In this document: piece by piece, positions 8,391 to 19,908 of the stretch
Numbering within the stretch: position 1 is the stretch's first letter
How the letters are laid out: each line of letters opens with the position of its first letter
NCBI RefSeq assembly: GCF_011745365.1
Contig: NW_024468909.1
Location: 1,302,001 to 1,366,000 of the forward strand
Length of the DNA: 64,000 nucleotides
Origin: Cryphonectria parasitica EP155
Lineage: Eukaryota > Ascomycota > Sordariomycetes > Diaporthales > Cryphonectriaceae
Reading direction: 5' to 3'
Position numbers and translations under genes: made by a program
The notes under the pieces: generated by a model
Databases searched by the model: none
What the model was told of the DNA's origin: nothing
What the model saw: the letters and a program-made list of their open reading frames with translations, nothing else

Positions 8391-10886
8391 ATGTCTGTCT
8401 CGGAGCAAGCAGAGGCGCAAATGCCGCCAGATCCTTGGTTTCTCAGGTCTACTCACCCTGTCTTTCTCCCCGCTCACTCTGCCCTAGTTCTACCCGAGGA
8501 TGAATTCGAAATATTCCTTCAGAAAGACCTCAAGTCAATGGAGGGTACCAGTGAAAGCAATGAAGCATACCAGCTTTCTGAGAAGACAGAATCCAGCGAA
8601 GACTCGGAGGCGGTCGTCGTGTCGGATGTATCGACAACGGCAGATGTCCGAGAAATCTTGGATGACATAAATATCGACGTCGATGATTCTGATTCGAAGG
8701 ACGATGTATTCACCCCTCACGTCAACCCTTTCATGAAGGGCCTCGTGTCTTATTCTCATAATCACCCCGCACCGGCTGAGGCACCATCCGACATGCAGAA
8801 CAAAATGCTCACTGAGAACGCTGATATCGCCTACCGCTCCACAACTGAACCGCTTGTGGACCTGTTCACCGAGCTGGAGGATGTGGTCTCTGGTCCTCGC
8901 CTGCTCGAGCTCCTGGAGAGAGCTTGGCGAGTCGATCCCGTGGTGACTCTAAAGATCATCTTCAATTCACGATCGATCCACCTGGGCAAGGCTTCTCGAC
9001 ATACCTTCTACAGATGTGCCGGCTGGTTGGCTAAGAAGCACCCTCGGACGCTGATTACCAACCTGCCCTGGCTCAATCGCCCACTTATCCAGAAGAAAGC
9101 CGAGAAAAAAGATGACAAGAGGAAGACTGACGATGACTATGACGACGAGTTGGTCATTGTCGAGGAGGACTTGGACGACAATGACCCTGCCCGCTTCGAC
9201 GTCAAGAACGGCGTGGCCCATGGGTACTGGAAAGATCTGCTCAACATTCTGGCCTTGCACGTCAATGACAAACTCGACGTCCTGTCCAACCCACGGGATA
9301 TCTTGAACATAGAGCGAGAAGAGGACAAACGTCTCTGGCCCAAGACCCAAGATGATGCCAACATTATTCGCCACGAAAAGAGGAACGCACGGCACGACGC
9401 CGCTATCAAGCACTTCAACAATGATTCCATCTACCGCGCTCTGCACCTGGCCGTGGCGCGCCTCTTTGCCACACAGCTCAAGGCCGATCTAAACCTCCTC
9501 AAAGGAGACGATGCTAGGGCGAGACGCAATATCTCGCTCTGTGGCAAGTGGGCTCCGTCTCTTGAGCGCTTCCACGACAAGCACACCTCCGTCGCCACGT
9601 CGATCGCCGAGATTCTCCATCCGCTGCCCGAGTTCACTGGCTTCGATACGTATGATCCGGAAAATATCGACCAGCGTACGCTGTACCTGCGCCATGCCCG
9701 CGAAGCCTACCGCAAAGACCTCGCAGCCCTTCGCAAGCACCTGGGGTGCGTAGAGCGAGACATCACTGCCAACACGTACAAGAACATCAAGTACGAGCGT
9801 GTCCCTTCGATTGCAATGAACAACTACGCCGCGTTGTTTGCCAGAAAAGACACGGACCGCTTCGAGCAGTATGTCGACCAGGTGGCCACAGGCAAGGCAC
9901 GGATCTCGGGGGCCACTCTACTCCCGAGCACCCTGGTCAAGATGGTACGAGAATCACTGCGCACGCGGAAGAGATCGTTCAGCCAGCTGGCCGGCGATCG
10001 CAAGCACAAGGGGGCAAAGGACCTGGTCCAGGCCAAAATGGATGAGATAACCGCCAAGAGCCTCGACGGCCAGTGGAATACGCTTGTGCAGCGCACCAAG
10101 GACTCGGGGACGCTGCAGAACTGCATTGCTGTGGCCGATGTGTCGGGTTCCATGGAATCCCCAGCCTTCCCTGACAGGACCTGTCCCATGGACTCAGCCA
10201 TCGGCCTGTCTCTCCTCATCGCCGAGGTGTGCAAGCCGCCATTTGGCGGCGCGTTCATCACCTTCAGCACGAATCCCAAGGTGGAGGAAGTCGATCTCGC
10301 CCAGACGTTCCAGGATAAGTACCTACAGCTCAAGCGAGCCGAGTGGGGCATGAGCACAGATTTTGAAGCCGTCTTCGAGAAGCTGATCCTGCCCATGGCG
10401 ATCCGGGACAAGCTGAAGCCCGAGGACATGGTGAAGCGCATTTTTGTCTTCTCCGATATGCACTTCAACAACGCGGTTGATAGAACCGCATCTCCCTGGG
10501 CCACGTCCTACGAGCGCATCGAGAAACGCTTCCGCGATGCAGGCTATGATATGCCGGAGCTGGTGTTCTGGAACTTGGCCGGGGGTCGTGCTGGTTACAT
10601 GGGCGGCCATTGGGGCTCTCAAGGGGACCCGACTGCCCCGAAGCCGGTCACAGCGGAACAGACCGGTACTGCGCTTGTCAGTGGCTATTCCCAGGGTATG
10701 CTGAAAGTTTTCTTGGACAACGGCACATTTGAGGATGAGGAAGAAGAGGAGGAGATTGTTGAAAAGATTGGCGATGATGGTGAAGTGATTATTGACAAGG
10801 CGAAGAAGCGGAAGCTGGACCCAATGAGTGTCCTCAACAAGGCTGTTCGTCATAAAGCGTACAGTATGTTGCGTGTTGTCGATTAA
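8391..10886 (+). CDS. DUF2828 protein with von Willebrand A-like C-terminus
   Basis: A single exon of 831 residues from the ATG at 8391; the frame is open to 8346 but the later Met has better context and begins the expected MSVSEQ. After an acidic, Ser-rich N-terminus (to about residue 110), NPFMKGLVSYSHN starts the DUF2828 region, a helical repeat part resembling the TROVE/Ro60 fold. A Rossmann-like vWA domain follows from about residue 575 with a MIDAS-type VADVSGSMES (DxSxS), which binds a metal. Near residues 780-800 there is a Glu-rich run, then a basic segment KAKKRKL. The family is found in fungi and plants with unknown role; relation to RNA-binding Ro proteins is an inference from architecture. 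Confidence 0.85.
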   Translation: MSVSEQAEAQMPPDPWFLRSTHPVFLPAHSALVLPEDEFEIFLQKDLKSMEGTSESNEAYQLSEKTESSEDSEAVVVSDVSTTADVREILDDINIDVDDSDSKDDVFTPHVNPFMKGLVSYSHNHPAPAEAPSDMQNKMLTENADIAYRSTTEPLVDLFTELEDVVSGPRLLELLERAWRVDPVVTLKIIFNSRSIHLGKASRHTFYRCAGWLAKKHPRTLITNLPWLNRPLIQKKAEKKDDKRKTDDDYDDELVIVEEDLDDNDPARFDVKNGVAHGYWKDLLNILALHVNDKLDVLSNPRDILNIEREEDKRLWPKTQDDANIIRHEKRNARHDAAIKHFNNDSIYRALHLAVARLFATQLKADLNLLKGDDARARRNISLCGKWAPSLERFHDKHTSVATSIAEILHPLPEFTGFDTYDPENIDQRTLYLRHAREAYRKDLAALRKHLGCVERDITANTYKNIKYERVPSIAMNNYAALFARKDTDRFEQYVDQVATGKARISGATLLPSTLVKMVRESLRTRKRSFSQLAGDRKHKGAKDLVQAKMDEITAKSLDGQWNTLVQRTKDSGTLQNCIAVADVSGSMESPAFPDRTCPMDSAIGLSLLIAEVCKPPFGGAFITFSTNPKVEEVDLAQTFQDKYLQLKRAEWGMSTDFEAVFEKLILPMAIRDKLKPEDMVKRIFVFSDMHFNNAVDRTASPWATSYERIEKRFRDAGYDMPELVFWNLAGGRAGYMGGHWGSQGDPTAPKPVTAEQTGTALVSGYSQGMLKVFLDNGTFEDEEEEEEIVEKIGDDGEVIIDKAKKRKLDPMSVLNKAVRHKAYSMLRVVD

Positions 10887-11353
10887 AATCTGGGAGTTGG
10901 TTTTGATTAAAGTAATGCTTGTGTTTCGAGATACCTCTCAAGTCTTTTTGTTCTCTCTGTTTTCCTTTCTTTTTAGGCAACAAGATTATATCATGGTAGG
11001 TAAATAAATACGAATGATGCCTAGGTACAATTTCTTCCTCGTAAGCTCGACCGACGCTGCGTTACCGTGACATGAATACTACTTACGACAATCTGCATCG
11101 TGATCACTATAATTAATAGTCGATATCGATGTAGTAGCATCTTGACAGAAACTGCGTTTTCCTATAATTAGTGCGAGCCCCCTGGTCCCCCCCCCCCCCC
11201 GCCACGACCTGCTCGGCACATTCTGCTTCTTATGTAGCGTGAAGGCTATTTCAGTCTTGTTTGTATGACTCTATATAGAATATATGTAGATATATATGGA
11301 TATAAAAAGGTATCGTATGTCATTAATTATGCACAATTCCTGCAGACCATTCC
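10887..11353. other. Intergenic region between convergent genes
   Basis: Spacer between the 3' ends of the DUF2828 gene and the ABC transporter gene. AT-rich with several TATA-like stretches near 11265-11305 and a C14 run at 11187-11200. No gene seen. Confidence 0.55.
11187..11200. repeat. C14 homopolymer
   Basis: Fourteen consecutive C on the plus strand in a convergent intergenic spacer. Confidence 0.9.
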
Positions 11354-14300
11354 TCAACGCCAGTGCCAGAACCGCTTTCGTGTCGAAGTTTCGCGGTCAT
11401 CCTCCTCCTCCCGCCCAACAACCCTAAGAAAAACTTCGTCCAAGGTTGTGGGACTGACACTGTAGTACTCAATGTTCAGCTCGTCCCTATGAGCTTCGAA
11501 CAGTTGGATGAGTCCAGGTGTATCCAACCTCTCGGCTGTCCCTGGAGCAGCAGCAGCCTCTGTCTTTCCAACCACATCATCCACCGATCCACCTGTGCTG
11601 CCCGTATCTTTGTCTCCCACCGAGCCGTCAGCATCCCTCTGTCCCATATCGACGCCAGCTTTCTCATTCTTCTTCTCCCTGTCAGCCACACCCTCGTTCC
11701 TCACCCTAAATCTCAACAACCCATGCGCACCGCCCCCAGCACCCCATTTCTCAAACTCACACCCCGCCACTCTCCTTGCCAACCACGACTTCACCCGGTC
11801 CATCTCTTCCTCCGTAGTGCTCGGGGCGCTCTTCAGCACAACCTGCACCACCACTCCCTCTCCCCACCGCTGGCCCAGCTCTTTTCCCGTGCCAAGCGCC
11901 AACATGCGCCTCTTCATGATGCCAACCCGCGTAGCAAGCCTGTCCGCCTCCTCCATAGAGTGCGTAGTAATCAGCAGCGCCCGTCCAGGAGCTGCAACCC
12001 CCAGCAAGGTCCGCCACATGGCCCTCTTGGCCGCAGCATCCATCCCGCTGCTGGGCTCGTCCAGCAACAGCACAGCAGGGTTCCCCATGAGCGCGATTCC
12101 CAGCGACAACTTCCGCTTGTTCCCGCCCGACAGCTTGTGCGCGAGCCGTTCCGAGAAGCGGCCCAGCCCTGTGGCGGCCAGGACAGCCTCAACATTGGCC
12201 TGGACGTCAGGAACACCCCTTGCCGAGGCGTAGAAGAAGAGATGTTCTCGCACCGTCATGCTGTCCATGGCGTCGAACTGGGGACACACGCCGAGGTGCT
12301 GACGGGCTGCGGCGCGCTGTGCAGAGATGGACAGGTCCGAGACTAGGACGTCGCCTGGGGGAAGGCCACCACCGGCTAGAAGTAATCCGCCTGCGGAGGA
12401 GGAGGGTCGGATGTCGCCGCGGATGAGGGAGATGGTGGTCGACTTGCCTGCGCCGTTGGGCCCCAGGAGGGCAAATACCTCTCCTCGCGGGACACCAAAG
12501 GTCATGTCTTGGACTGCGTGATTAGCACGGCCAAAGAACTTATTCAGGTGTCGGACGCGGAGGCTGTCAGTGTCTGGAGGGGTTTGGGCTTCTATGCGCT
12601 TTGTCTCGAGAGCTACGGCGGGGTCATTGATGGAGGAGGAGGAATCGGATAGGGCTGCTTCGTTCTCGGTGTCGAGATTCTTTGTGTGAGGAGGGTGATC
12701 GCTGTGGTCTCGGCGAAGACGCCGGGAGAGGGTGGTGAGGATGGATGGCTTGTATCCGCTGTCGAACCAGACGAGGATGGTGAAGAGTACCAAAGACTGG
12801 ACGAGAAGATAGAGGATGGGACCACCGTAGATTGTGAGCTGTCCAGGATATGAGGCGATCGATGTGCCGTCACAGAGGAGTGAGAATTCGTTGAGTGTCA
12901 GGAGGAGAGATCGCAACAAGCTTCCTGCGGGCGTGATGATGGAATAGGCAAAGTGAGCTGTCGTCAGGTCCGAGGTGATGCGGTAGGCAGGCGTGTATGT
13001 GATGATGCTCATGTACATGATGAAGTACAAGAGGAACAGGACAGCCTGGCCACCTGCAGCGGTGGCAAAGCAGGCGAGTTGCGAAGGCGTGAAAAGAGAA
13101 ATCACGTAGCACAACAGGATCGAAGCCATGCCGTACAAAAAGAAGACCACGAAGAGATATCCAGGCGCGTACCACACGCTTGAGGCTCCGACAAAAATTC
13201 CAGTAACGACGGCGCTGATGACCAGTACAAACAGAAAATCGAATATCAGATAGGCCAGCCACAAAGGCCCAGCTCGGATGCCGTTGCTGTAATGTAATGC
13301 TCGAACGTTCCTCAAACGTTCCACGCAGGGATACAACGCGAAGAAGGCCGGGTATACAGACATTGCTAGCCCGAAATACAGGATGAGCTGCAACGTCTTG
13401 CCCGCGCTCGGGGCAAAAGGGACGGCGAAGGACTGGAATGACGTCGTGATGGGAACCCCCTCGACAACGTTGGAGAGGGCATTAAGGGTGACGAGGCCAA
13501 AGCTGACATCGCCGTTACCAATATACGCCATGACGGCCTCGGGGTTCTGATTCGGCTGCAGGAAGAATCCGCCAGGTGTGACGTTTTGGAAATTTGTAGC
13601 AATGTAGTCGTTAAACTCATCGAGTGTATCGACGAGGTGAAAAGCGGTGGCGTTGAGCCCAGTGCGGTTAGTGAGGGTATCGATGCTTAACAGGCTCGAG
13701 GGTCCCAGAGGAACCAAGGGAGTTATGTCGAGAGAACTGAGATCATATGAGGTTGGGTTGCTGGCCTGGTCACCAGGATTGCACCCAACTGCTGAAAAGT
13801 CCCGCAAGAATAGAGTGACCAATCCACTCGTGATGACTGGCACAAGAAACGCAGCCAGGTATGGTAGATAGTTGCGTCGCAAAATCGTGAATCTTTTTCG
13901 GATGAGAATCAAAGTCTGTCTTGGGATGCTTGTGCCCTGTCCTTGGGTCATCCGCATGCCCTCGTCTTTTGTCGAGGAGGTCTCAGAATGGGCTGATGGC
14001 TTGTCGACTGGTTGTGCTTTGTTTGTGAGACGAACACCTGGTGACAACTCGTCTTCCAGTCCGCTCTCGCGGATCTCATCTGCCAAGGTTAGGAAGACGT
14101 CCTCCAGAGTCGGTCCCAGAATATCGTAATCCTGCACTTGACTGGAACTAAGTCTGCTGATGAATTTTGACACCTCGGCTGAGTTGGGAAGCCAATACAC
14201 CACCTTGTCTTCCGTCTCGTCGTGGAGAACCGAGTCGTCGGCAGTGAACCCCTGTGCTTTTGGTACCGAAATGCGATAGCCAACATCCACCTCGTGCTTC

Positions 14301-16463
14301 AGCTGGACTGCGGTGCCTTTTGTCTTAAGGTAACCCTTTGACATGATGGCAACGTAATCAGACAAAACATCAGCCTCGTCAAGGAAGTGTGTAGTGAGAA
14401 GAAAGGTCCTCTCGCCACGCTCAGCCAGTAAGATATCCCAGATCTTTCGCCTAGACAAGGGATCCAGGCCCGACGAGACCTCATCGACGCAACAGACCTT
14501 GCTGCCACCAGTGAACATCATAGCCAGCTGAAGCTTTCTCTTCTGGCCACCAGAGAGCGTCTTGGATTTCGCCTTGATCTTGTGACCCAAATCGCACGCC
14601 CGTATGAGTTGTTCGATCTGATCTCTCTGGTCTCTCCCGCCTTTTGATGATGACTTTAACTGGTTGAAGATCTTGATATGCTCAAACACGGTGAGCTCGT
14701 CCCACAGGACATTCTTTTGAGGACACAGCCCGAGCCCTCCAGTTCCGTCGATCTCGATAGAGCCGCTGGTAATCGTGTTTAGACCAGAGATGGCGTCGAG
14801 CGTCGTGCTCTTGCCACTGCCGTTGGCCCCGAGAAGCACCAGGATTTGCCCGCGTCGAGCCTTGAGGTTGAGGTCGTTGACTGCGTAGACGGTTTCAGGT
14901 ACTGTGAGGCCGAATTTTGCGAGCACTTTTCTCCGGAACCAACTCGGCACCCAGTGCTTTGAAAAGTTGGAAAGGACGATGGCATGGTCTAGAGACGATG
15001 TGGTGGTTTTCCTCTCTTTGGACACCGTACCATACAACCATCTCTCAACAAGCGCGCCGAGAAACGGGTAGACGATGATCTGTATTATCAACAAAACCCA
15101 GAAGACAATTCCAGGCAGAGTAGAAGGACCACTCGGTGCACCCTTTGCAAGATTGGCAGCAGTCGAGATCTTCTCGAACCGGGCTAGGTAGATGATAAAG
15201 AAGACATAATTCATCGAAGGAAAGATGAGGCTGAGGACGGCTGTGGCTCCTGTGGCGAAAGGTCCAGAGACCTGGGCGATGATGGCGAGAATGACACACA
15301 CCATAGTCACGGTGATGCCGGAAAGCTGTGCCTTATTAAAGAGGCTGGCACCAAGGATGGAGAAGCTGGAGAGCGCCAGTCCCGCCAGGATGTGGTAGAT
15401 GATAAGGATTCCCCAGCTCGTATGGATGAACGACAGGGCCCTCAGGATGGCACCCATGATGATCCATCCAGGAATGTAGATGATGTCGAACGCGAGGTGG
15501 TTTGAGAGCAGACGTGCTGCTTGGGTATGCCAGCGCCTTGTCGAGGGCGTCATAGCCTCCACCAGCTGCGAGATCCCAAGTTCCCTCTCGGAGGCCATCT
15601 GCCCCGTGAGCTGATAAGTGACTCCACATATACCAATAAAATAAGCCACAGCCAGAATATTGATGAGGGCCCCCATGTACAGTCGGCGGATGAGGGCATC
15701 TCGTTGTTTCGATGTCAAATCTGTAAAGGGGTACTCGTCGATGGTCCCCATTTGCGACAAAGCGGACGACGAACCATTGCCGGAGACGAACCCAATGGCC
15801 GAGTCGACCGCCCGCTGCAGAGGGAGAATATAGATCTCAACATCATTGTCCGTCTTGTCGACATAGATCTTCTCGCCAAAAGCCCCATCGGCCCGGAGTG
15901 TATAGTTCCAGACCCCTTGAGTCCCTTCATTCGGCGACGAGTTGAATACCACGGCACCATAGCAGGTTGTGGCGCCTCGCAAGGAGCTGGCACAGCTCGT
16001 GAGCAGGTCGTCTTCCTCCTGGACTACTTCCACAGTCTTTCCGGCCGCCTGGACCTGCGCAGAGATGTTGCTTATAACGCTCTCGATTTCTCCACCGGTG
16101 AAGCCGTTGTTTACAAAGACTACTTTGTTGTGATTGCCAGTCGACGCGGCGAGGGCATCGGAGAGACTTCGTATAGAAGTGGGTGAGCCGATACCGTATT
16201 GGGAGGGAGGGACGAAAAAGTTCTTAGCATAGGAAATTATAAACATCTGTTAGGTTTTCGGGGGACCGAGATAGTTAGCCATGAGCGACTTCGAAAGTAC
16301 CGGTTCTTCCATGGCCCTCATCGGGTCGTCTCGAAACCAGAGAAATACCTACAAATACGATCGGGGCCAGAAATGCTCGGATGGTCGTGAAGAACCAGTG
16401 CCTTACAAAGACCACCAACAAGTTCTTCTTGGTCAGAGTCCATGCCTGGCGAAAGAGCGCCAT
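11354..16463 (-). CDS. Full-length ABCA-type ABC transporter
   Basis: Two exons, 16463-16353 and 16246-11354, join in phase 0 (GTAGGT donor, CTAACAG acceptor) to 1667 residues. Layout is TMD1-NBD1-TMD2-NBD2. NBD1 has Walker A GANGSGKST near residue 509, signature LSGGQKRK, Walker B ending VDEVSSGLDP and H-loop TTHFLDEAD. NBD2 has GPNGAGKST near residue 1297, LSGGNKRK, LLLDEPSSGMD and TTHSMEEAD. Each TMD has a first helix, a large soluble loop and a group of five or so helices, as in ABCA lipid exporters. Between the halves and after NBD2 are polar, Ser/Glu-rich linkers. ATP-driven lipid movement or export across a membrane is expected; substrate unknown. Both ATP sites look complete apart from Glu-Val in place of Glu-Pro in NBD1. 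Confidence 0.93.
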
Positions 16464-18277
16464 CGGGGCGCTGTGTCACACCGCCTGTGCGACCAGACGG
16501 GCGTTGTGGGAATTCCGGCTCCCTGGAAAGCTCTAAACGGCGGGCGAACCCTAAATAAATGAATTAGGCTGTGACGTCGGAGCAGCCGGAGATGTCTCGA
16601 AAACTGTTATCGAGGAGAAGTTGCGAAAGATAACATGTTGCTTGCAAAAAGCAAGAAATTGCAGCGAGAGCAGTTTTGCGAATAATGAGGGAATACGATG
16701 AACAAGAGAAGAAGAAGAAGAAGAAGAAGACTTCCGAAACGAATACTGTTTTCCCTCGCACAGGCAGGCGACAACAGCGGTCGAACATTGCGCTCCGCGG
16801 ATGATCGGCTTCGGCACCGGGAGCCCTAGAACCCGTCCCAAGTGCGGCCCCATCTTTCAAAGCCACCCCACAAGGGAGCAGTTGGGTTTCGATGACGCCT
16901 CAAGACCCTGTAGCGCGCCACTCAGATGGGGTTCTACCAGCATGTTATCCCTGTCTTTTACTCCATCCACTCAGGCTCCGGCATCACCGGTTCGGCCGAT
17001 GCTCCGACGTGTTGCTGTGATATGAAGTCAACAACGATTTCTGTGTACATGTCAAGAAGTACTGTACTCTATGATGAAGTGCGCAACATCTCCAATGCGA
17101 GTCTCAATCATTCGAACGATCACTTATCCGGAGCAAAGAGTCCTGGCGATGCTCGTTCCATCCCAAGGCACCAACAAGCGAGTTCTTGCGACGGACGGAG
17201 TAGCACGCAGTTCCAAGACACACACTCTCGGTGGCTGTGTATCCATGCTTACGATCCCACGAGGCGTTCTTTGTCACTTCACGTTCTGGATTACACCCGA
17301 ACCTTCGGCTACGAGGTTTGACAGGTTAATCTGCAACAATCAACACGAGGAGTGGTCTGACAACCTCAGTGGTCTCATGGAAGCCCCAATTTTATTTCAT
17401 TATCTCTCCTCGAAGCGAGACTGTCGACAAGACTCTGCCGTCTTCAGCACTTTGAAAATTATACGAACCACACAGACCTCATCCTACTTGCTCGTCTGCA
17501 GCGGAAAGCCTGTCCATCGCCCCCAAGATCATGCAACGTGGTTGTTGACACTGCCGTATTCCGCTGGACGCGTGTCACATTCAAATTCAGCCCATTGAAA
17601 GACAGATCCAGCACAAGGTTTGTTTTATGCTTGAGTGTTGTCACACTTCTGCAATTAATTGCCCGAAGACAAAACTCTCAAATTTCTGCCATTACTTCTC
17701 GTGCACTTTGGCAATTGTAGGCAAGGAGGAATTGAGCTACAGTCATTAGCATGTCTAACTTGGCTCCGAGGATCCATTTACATTATGGTCAAAGCTTGTC
17801 TGGATGTGATTGTTCCGATTCCAAAGCATTGAAGAATGAAGAAAAGACCCGATCCTGTTTCATTAGTCTTCCTTTTCTTCCGTCTTTCCGTCCTTATAGT
17901 AGCTCCTACCATGGTCTTGACGCGCGCAAGCTGTTCTTGAAGTATACGAGGCCTGTATACCTTGCTCTCTATAAATGGCCATTTTGGTATTATTTCCATG
18001 CCTAATTTTCTGTTGAGATTCAATGTTGTGACTCCTCTCGTAGGTGCTGGCTCGCAGTCTGACTTGGCCAGCTGGCACAGTAGGGAGACAGCCCCACCTG
18101 CCAGCTGGCATTGACCTCAGCCAGTCCCAGAACCGGTTTTTGCCGGCTGATGAGCGCTTTCCTTTTCAGACGACTTCAGCCACTTCTCGATCGCCCTTGC
18201 AGCACCACAAATCGACACCTCATCCGGGCGTCATCTCAAAATTTGAAAAACCACCCAGCTGCGATGCTAGGTCGACG
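16464..18277. other. Intergenic region, divergent promoters
   Basis: 1.8 kb between the ABC transporter start and the mitochondrial carrier start. A (GAA)n-type run lies near 16705-16732. The frame 17071-17598 (175 codons) has no recognisable domain and irregular composition, so I leave it out. Part near 18100-18277 is probably the 5' leader of the carrier gene. Confidence 0.5.
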
Positions 18278-19675
18278 ATGAACCCAAGCGACCCGGGACG
18301 CAGGGCCGGTGACGACGTCCTCGATCCATCGCTTGTCGGCGTGCTTCCTGTAATTCCACCAGAGTCCTCCGACAGGCAGCCACGCAACAATGCCGCCACT
18401 GCAGCCACCGCAGCCGGCGTGCGCGCCTTCACAGCGCAGGCCATTGCCTTCTACTTTCGTGCGCCGGCCAAGGCCTTCTTCAGGATGCGCGTGGACTACC
18501 TGGCTTATGCGCGAAATCTGCAGCAGCAGAACCACAGCTACATGGTCAACAACCTCCCTGGCACCGCCACCAACGGCAACGGGAAAGGCAACGGACAGGT
18601 TGCGAGGCAGACATGGTGGCAGTGGTGTCGGTCTGTTGTGAGCCGGACGACGCCTGGTGTGCTCGTCTCGGCGGTGCGGCACTCTGGATGGCGCGTGATT
18701 CCAGATCAGGTTCTGCCGCCTTTAATCGCCAACGTCAGCGTGGGAGCCGTGCTGTACACAAGCTATCTACAAATTCTCGGCCAGCTTCATGAAGATAGTG
18801 GCAAGGCAACGAAGAGGGTGTACCCGCCGCCACGGCCAAGTGAGACGTTCACGGCTGGTCTGCTCGCTGGTGCCCTGCAGAGTGTGATCGCCGCACCGCT
18901 AGATGCGATCCAGGCTCGTTTCGATCGAGGCGGCCAGGGGCCAGAGCTCATAAATGGCAGTGGCCGGCCTCAGAGCATGTGGTCGTTCAGCTATGCCAAG
19001 CTTCGAGAGATCGGGATGCGGGGCATCTTTGCTGGCTGGTCTCTGTCTCTGGCCAAGGACAGCCTCGGAAGTGCCGTATTCTTCAGCAGCTTTGAGTATG
19101 TCAAGGCCCAGAGCTACTATAGTTTCATTGCCTGGTACTATGGCGATCTCAGTGAGGATGTGGTCAATATTCTGTCGCGAAGACAGCCTGGCCAGGACAA
19201 AAGCGCCCACCACGCCAAGACGATCCAGCCTCATTACTCCATCGAACCCGCCTTCCTGATGCTTGCTGGAATCAGTGCCTCATTCGCTCAGCAGGTAGTC
19301 CTTCACCCCTTAGGCCACGTTCAGGTTGAACACTGGGAGCATCTCGAATACCTCGACGCGCAGGCTCGAAAGATTCGCAAGTACACCCAGGCCAACGCGC
19401 CCAAGTCCAAGTGGCAGTGGAAGATGATACATGCCTACTACCATGCGTACAGGGAGACGTGGGCACAATGCGTGGCACAGGCTAAAGTGCAGGAGGGCAG
19501 TGGACCTAATGCCATGAGGAGATGGCTGTACCGTGGATTCTGGTGGAGCACTATCCGGCAGGTTCCGAGCACCAGCGCCGGACTGGTTATATTTGAGCTG
19601 GTCCGACGGAAGTATGGGCTCGGCGGGGAACCGGTGAGGATCAACAAGGATGGCTATGACATTTTACTTGCTTAG
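18278..19675 (+). CDS. Mitochondrial carrier-like protein
   Basis: Single exon; from the ATG at 18278 it gives 465 residues (the frame is open to 18044, but that extension is Ser/Pro rich and unlike the family). The best carrier signature is PLDAIQARFD in the second repeat, near residue 208. The first and third repeats are eroded: helices around GVRAFTAQAIAFYFRAPAKAFF and HPLGHVQVEHWEH take their places. ETFTAGLLAGALQSVIAAPLDA is the typical even-odd helix join. The protein is longer than the usual 300 residues because of loops, including a Gly/Asn-rich insert near residue 100. Solute transport over the mitochondrial inner membrane is expected; the substrate cannot be read. Confidence 0.8.
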   Translation: MNPSDPGRRAGDDVLDPSLVGVLPVIPPESSDRQPRNNAATAATAAGVRAFTAQAIAFYFRAPAKAFFRMRVDYLAYARNLQQQNHSYMVNNLPGTATNGNGKGNGQVARQTWWQWCRSVVSRTTPGVLVSAVRHSGWRVIPDQVLPPLIANVSVGAVLYTSYLQILGQLHEDSGKATKRVYPPPRPSETFTAGLLAGALQSVIAAPLDAIQARFDRGGQGPELINGSGRPQSMWSFSYAKLREIGMRGIFAGWSLSLAKDSLGSAVFFSSFEYVKAQSYYSFIAWYYGDLSEDVVNILSRRQPGQDKSAHHAKTIQPHYSIEPAFLMLAGISASFAQQVVLHPLGHVQVEHWEHLEYLDAQARKIRKYTQANAPKSKWQWKMIHAYYHAYRETWAQCVAQAKVQEGSGPNAMRRWLYRGFWWSTIRQVPSTSAGLVIFELVRRKYGLGGEPVRINKDGYDILLA

Positions 19676-19908
19676 ATGGCGGGATCTTATCATCACGTCT
19701 AGACGGCGCGGCGTTGTGGACAATTTTCTTTTCTCCTGAACAAACAGCATTACCTCTCAATCCAAAGGCGTCTACAATTCGGGCTGCGTCATGAAAGATC
19801 ATCATCCTACCAAAAGATGTGCGATAGGAGAGGATCTATTGCACGCCAGTCCCAAGACCAACATTACATATCAGAGATCCACTCCTCTATCAAGGTTCTA
19901 ATTCCCAT

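Noticed and set aside
17071..17598. 175-codon plus-strand frame upstream of the mitochondrial carrier
   Set aside because: No domain or consistent codon pattern; region is a long promoter spacer.
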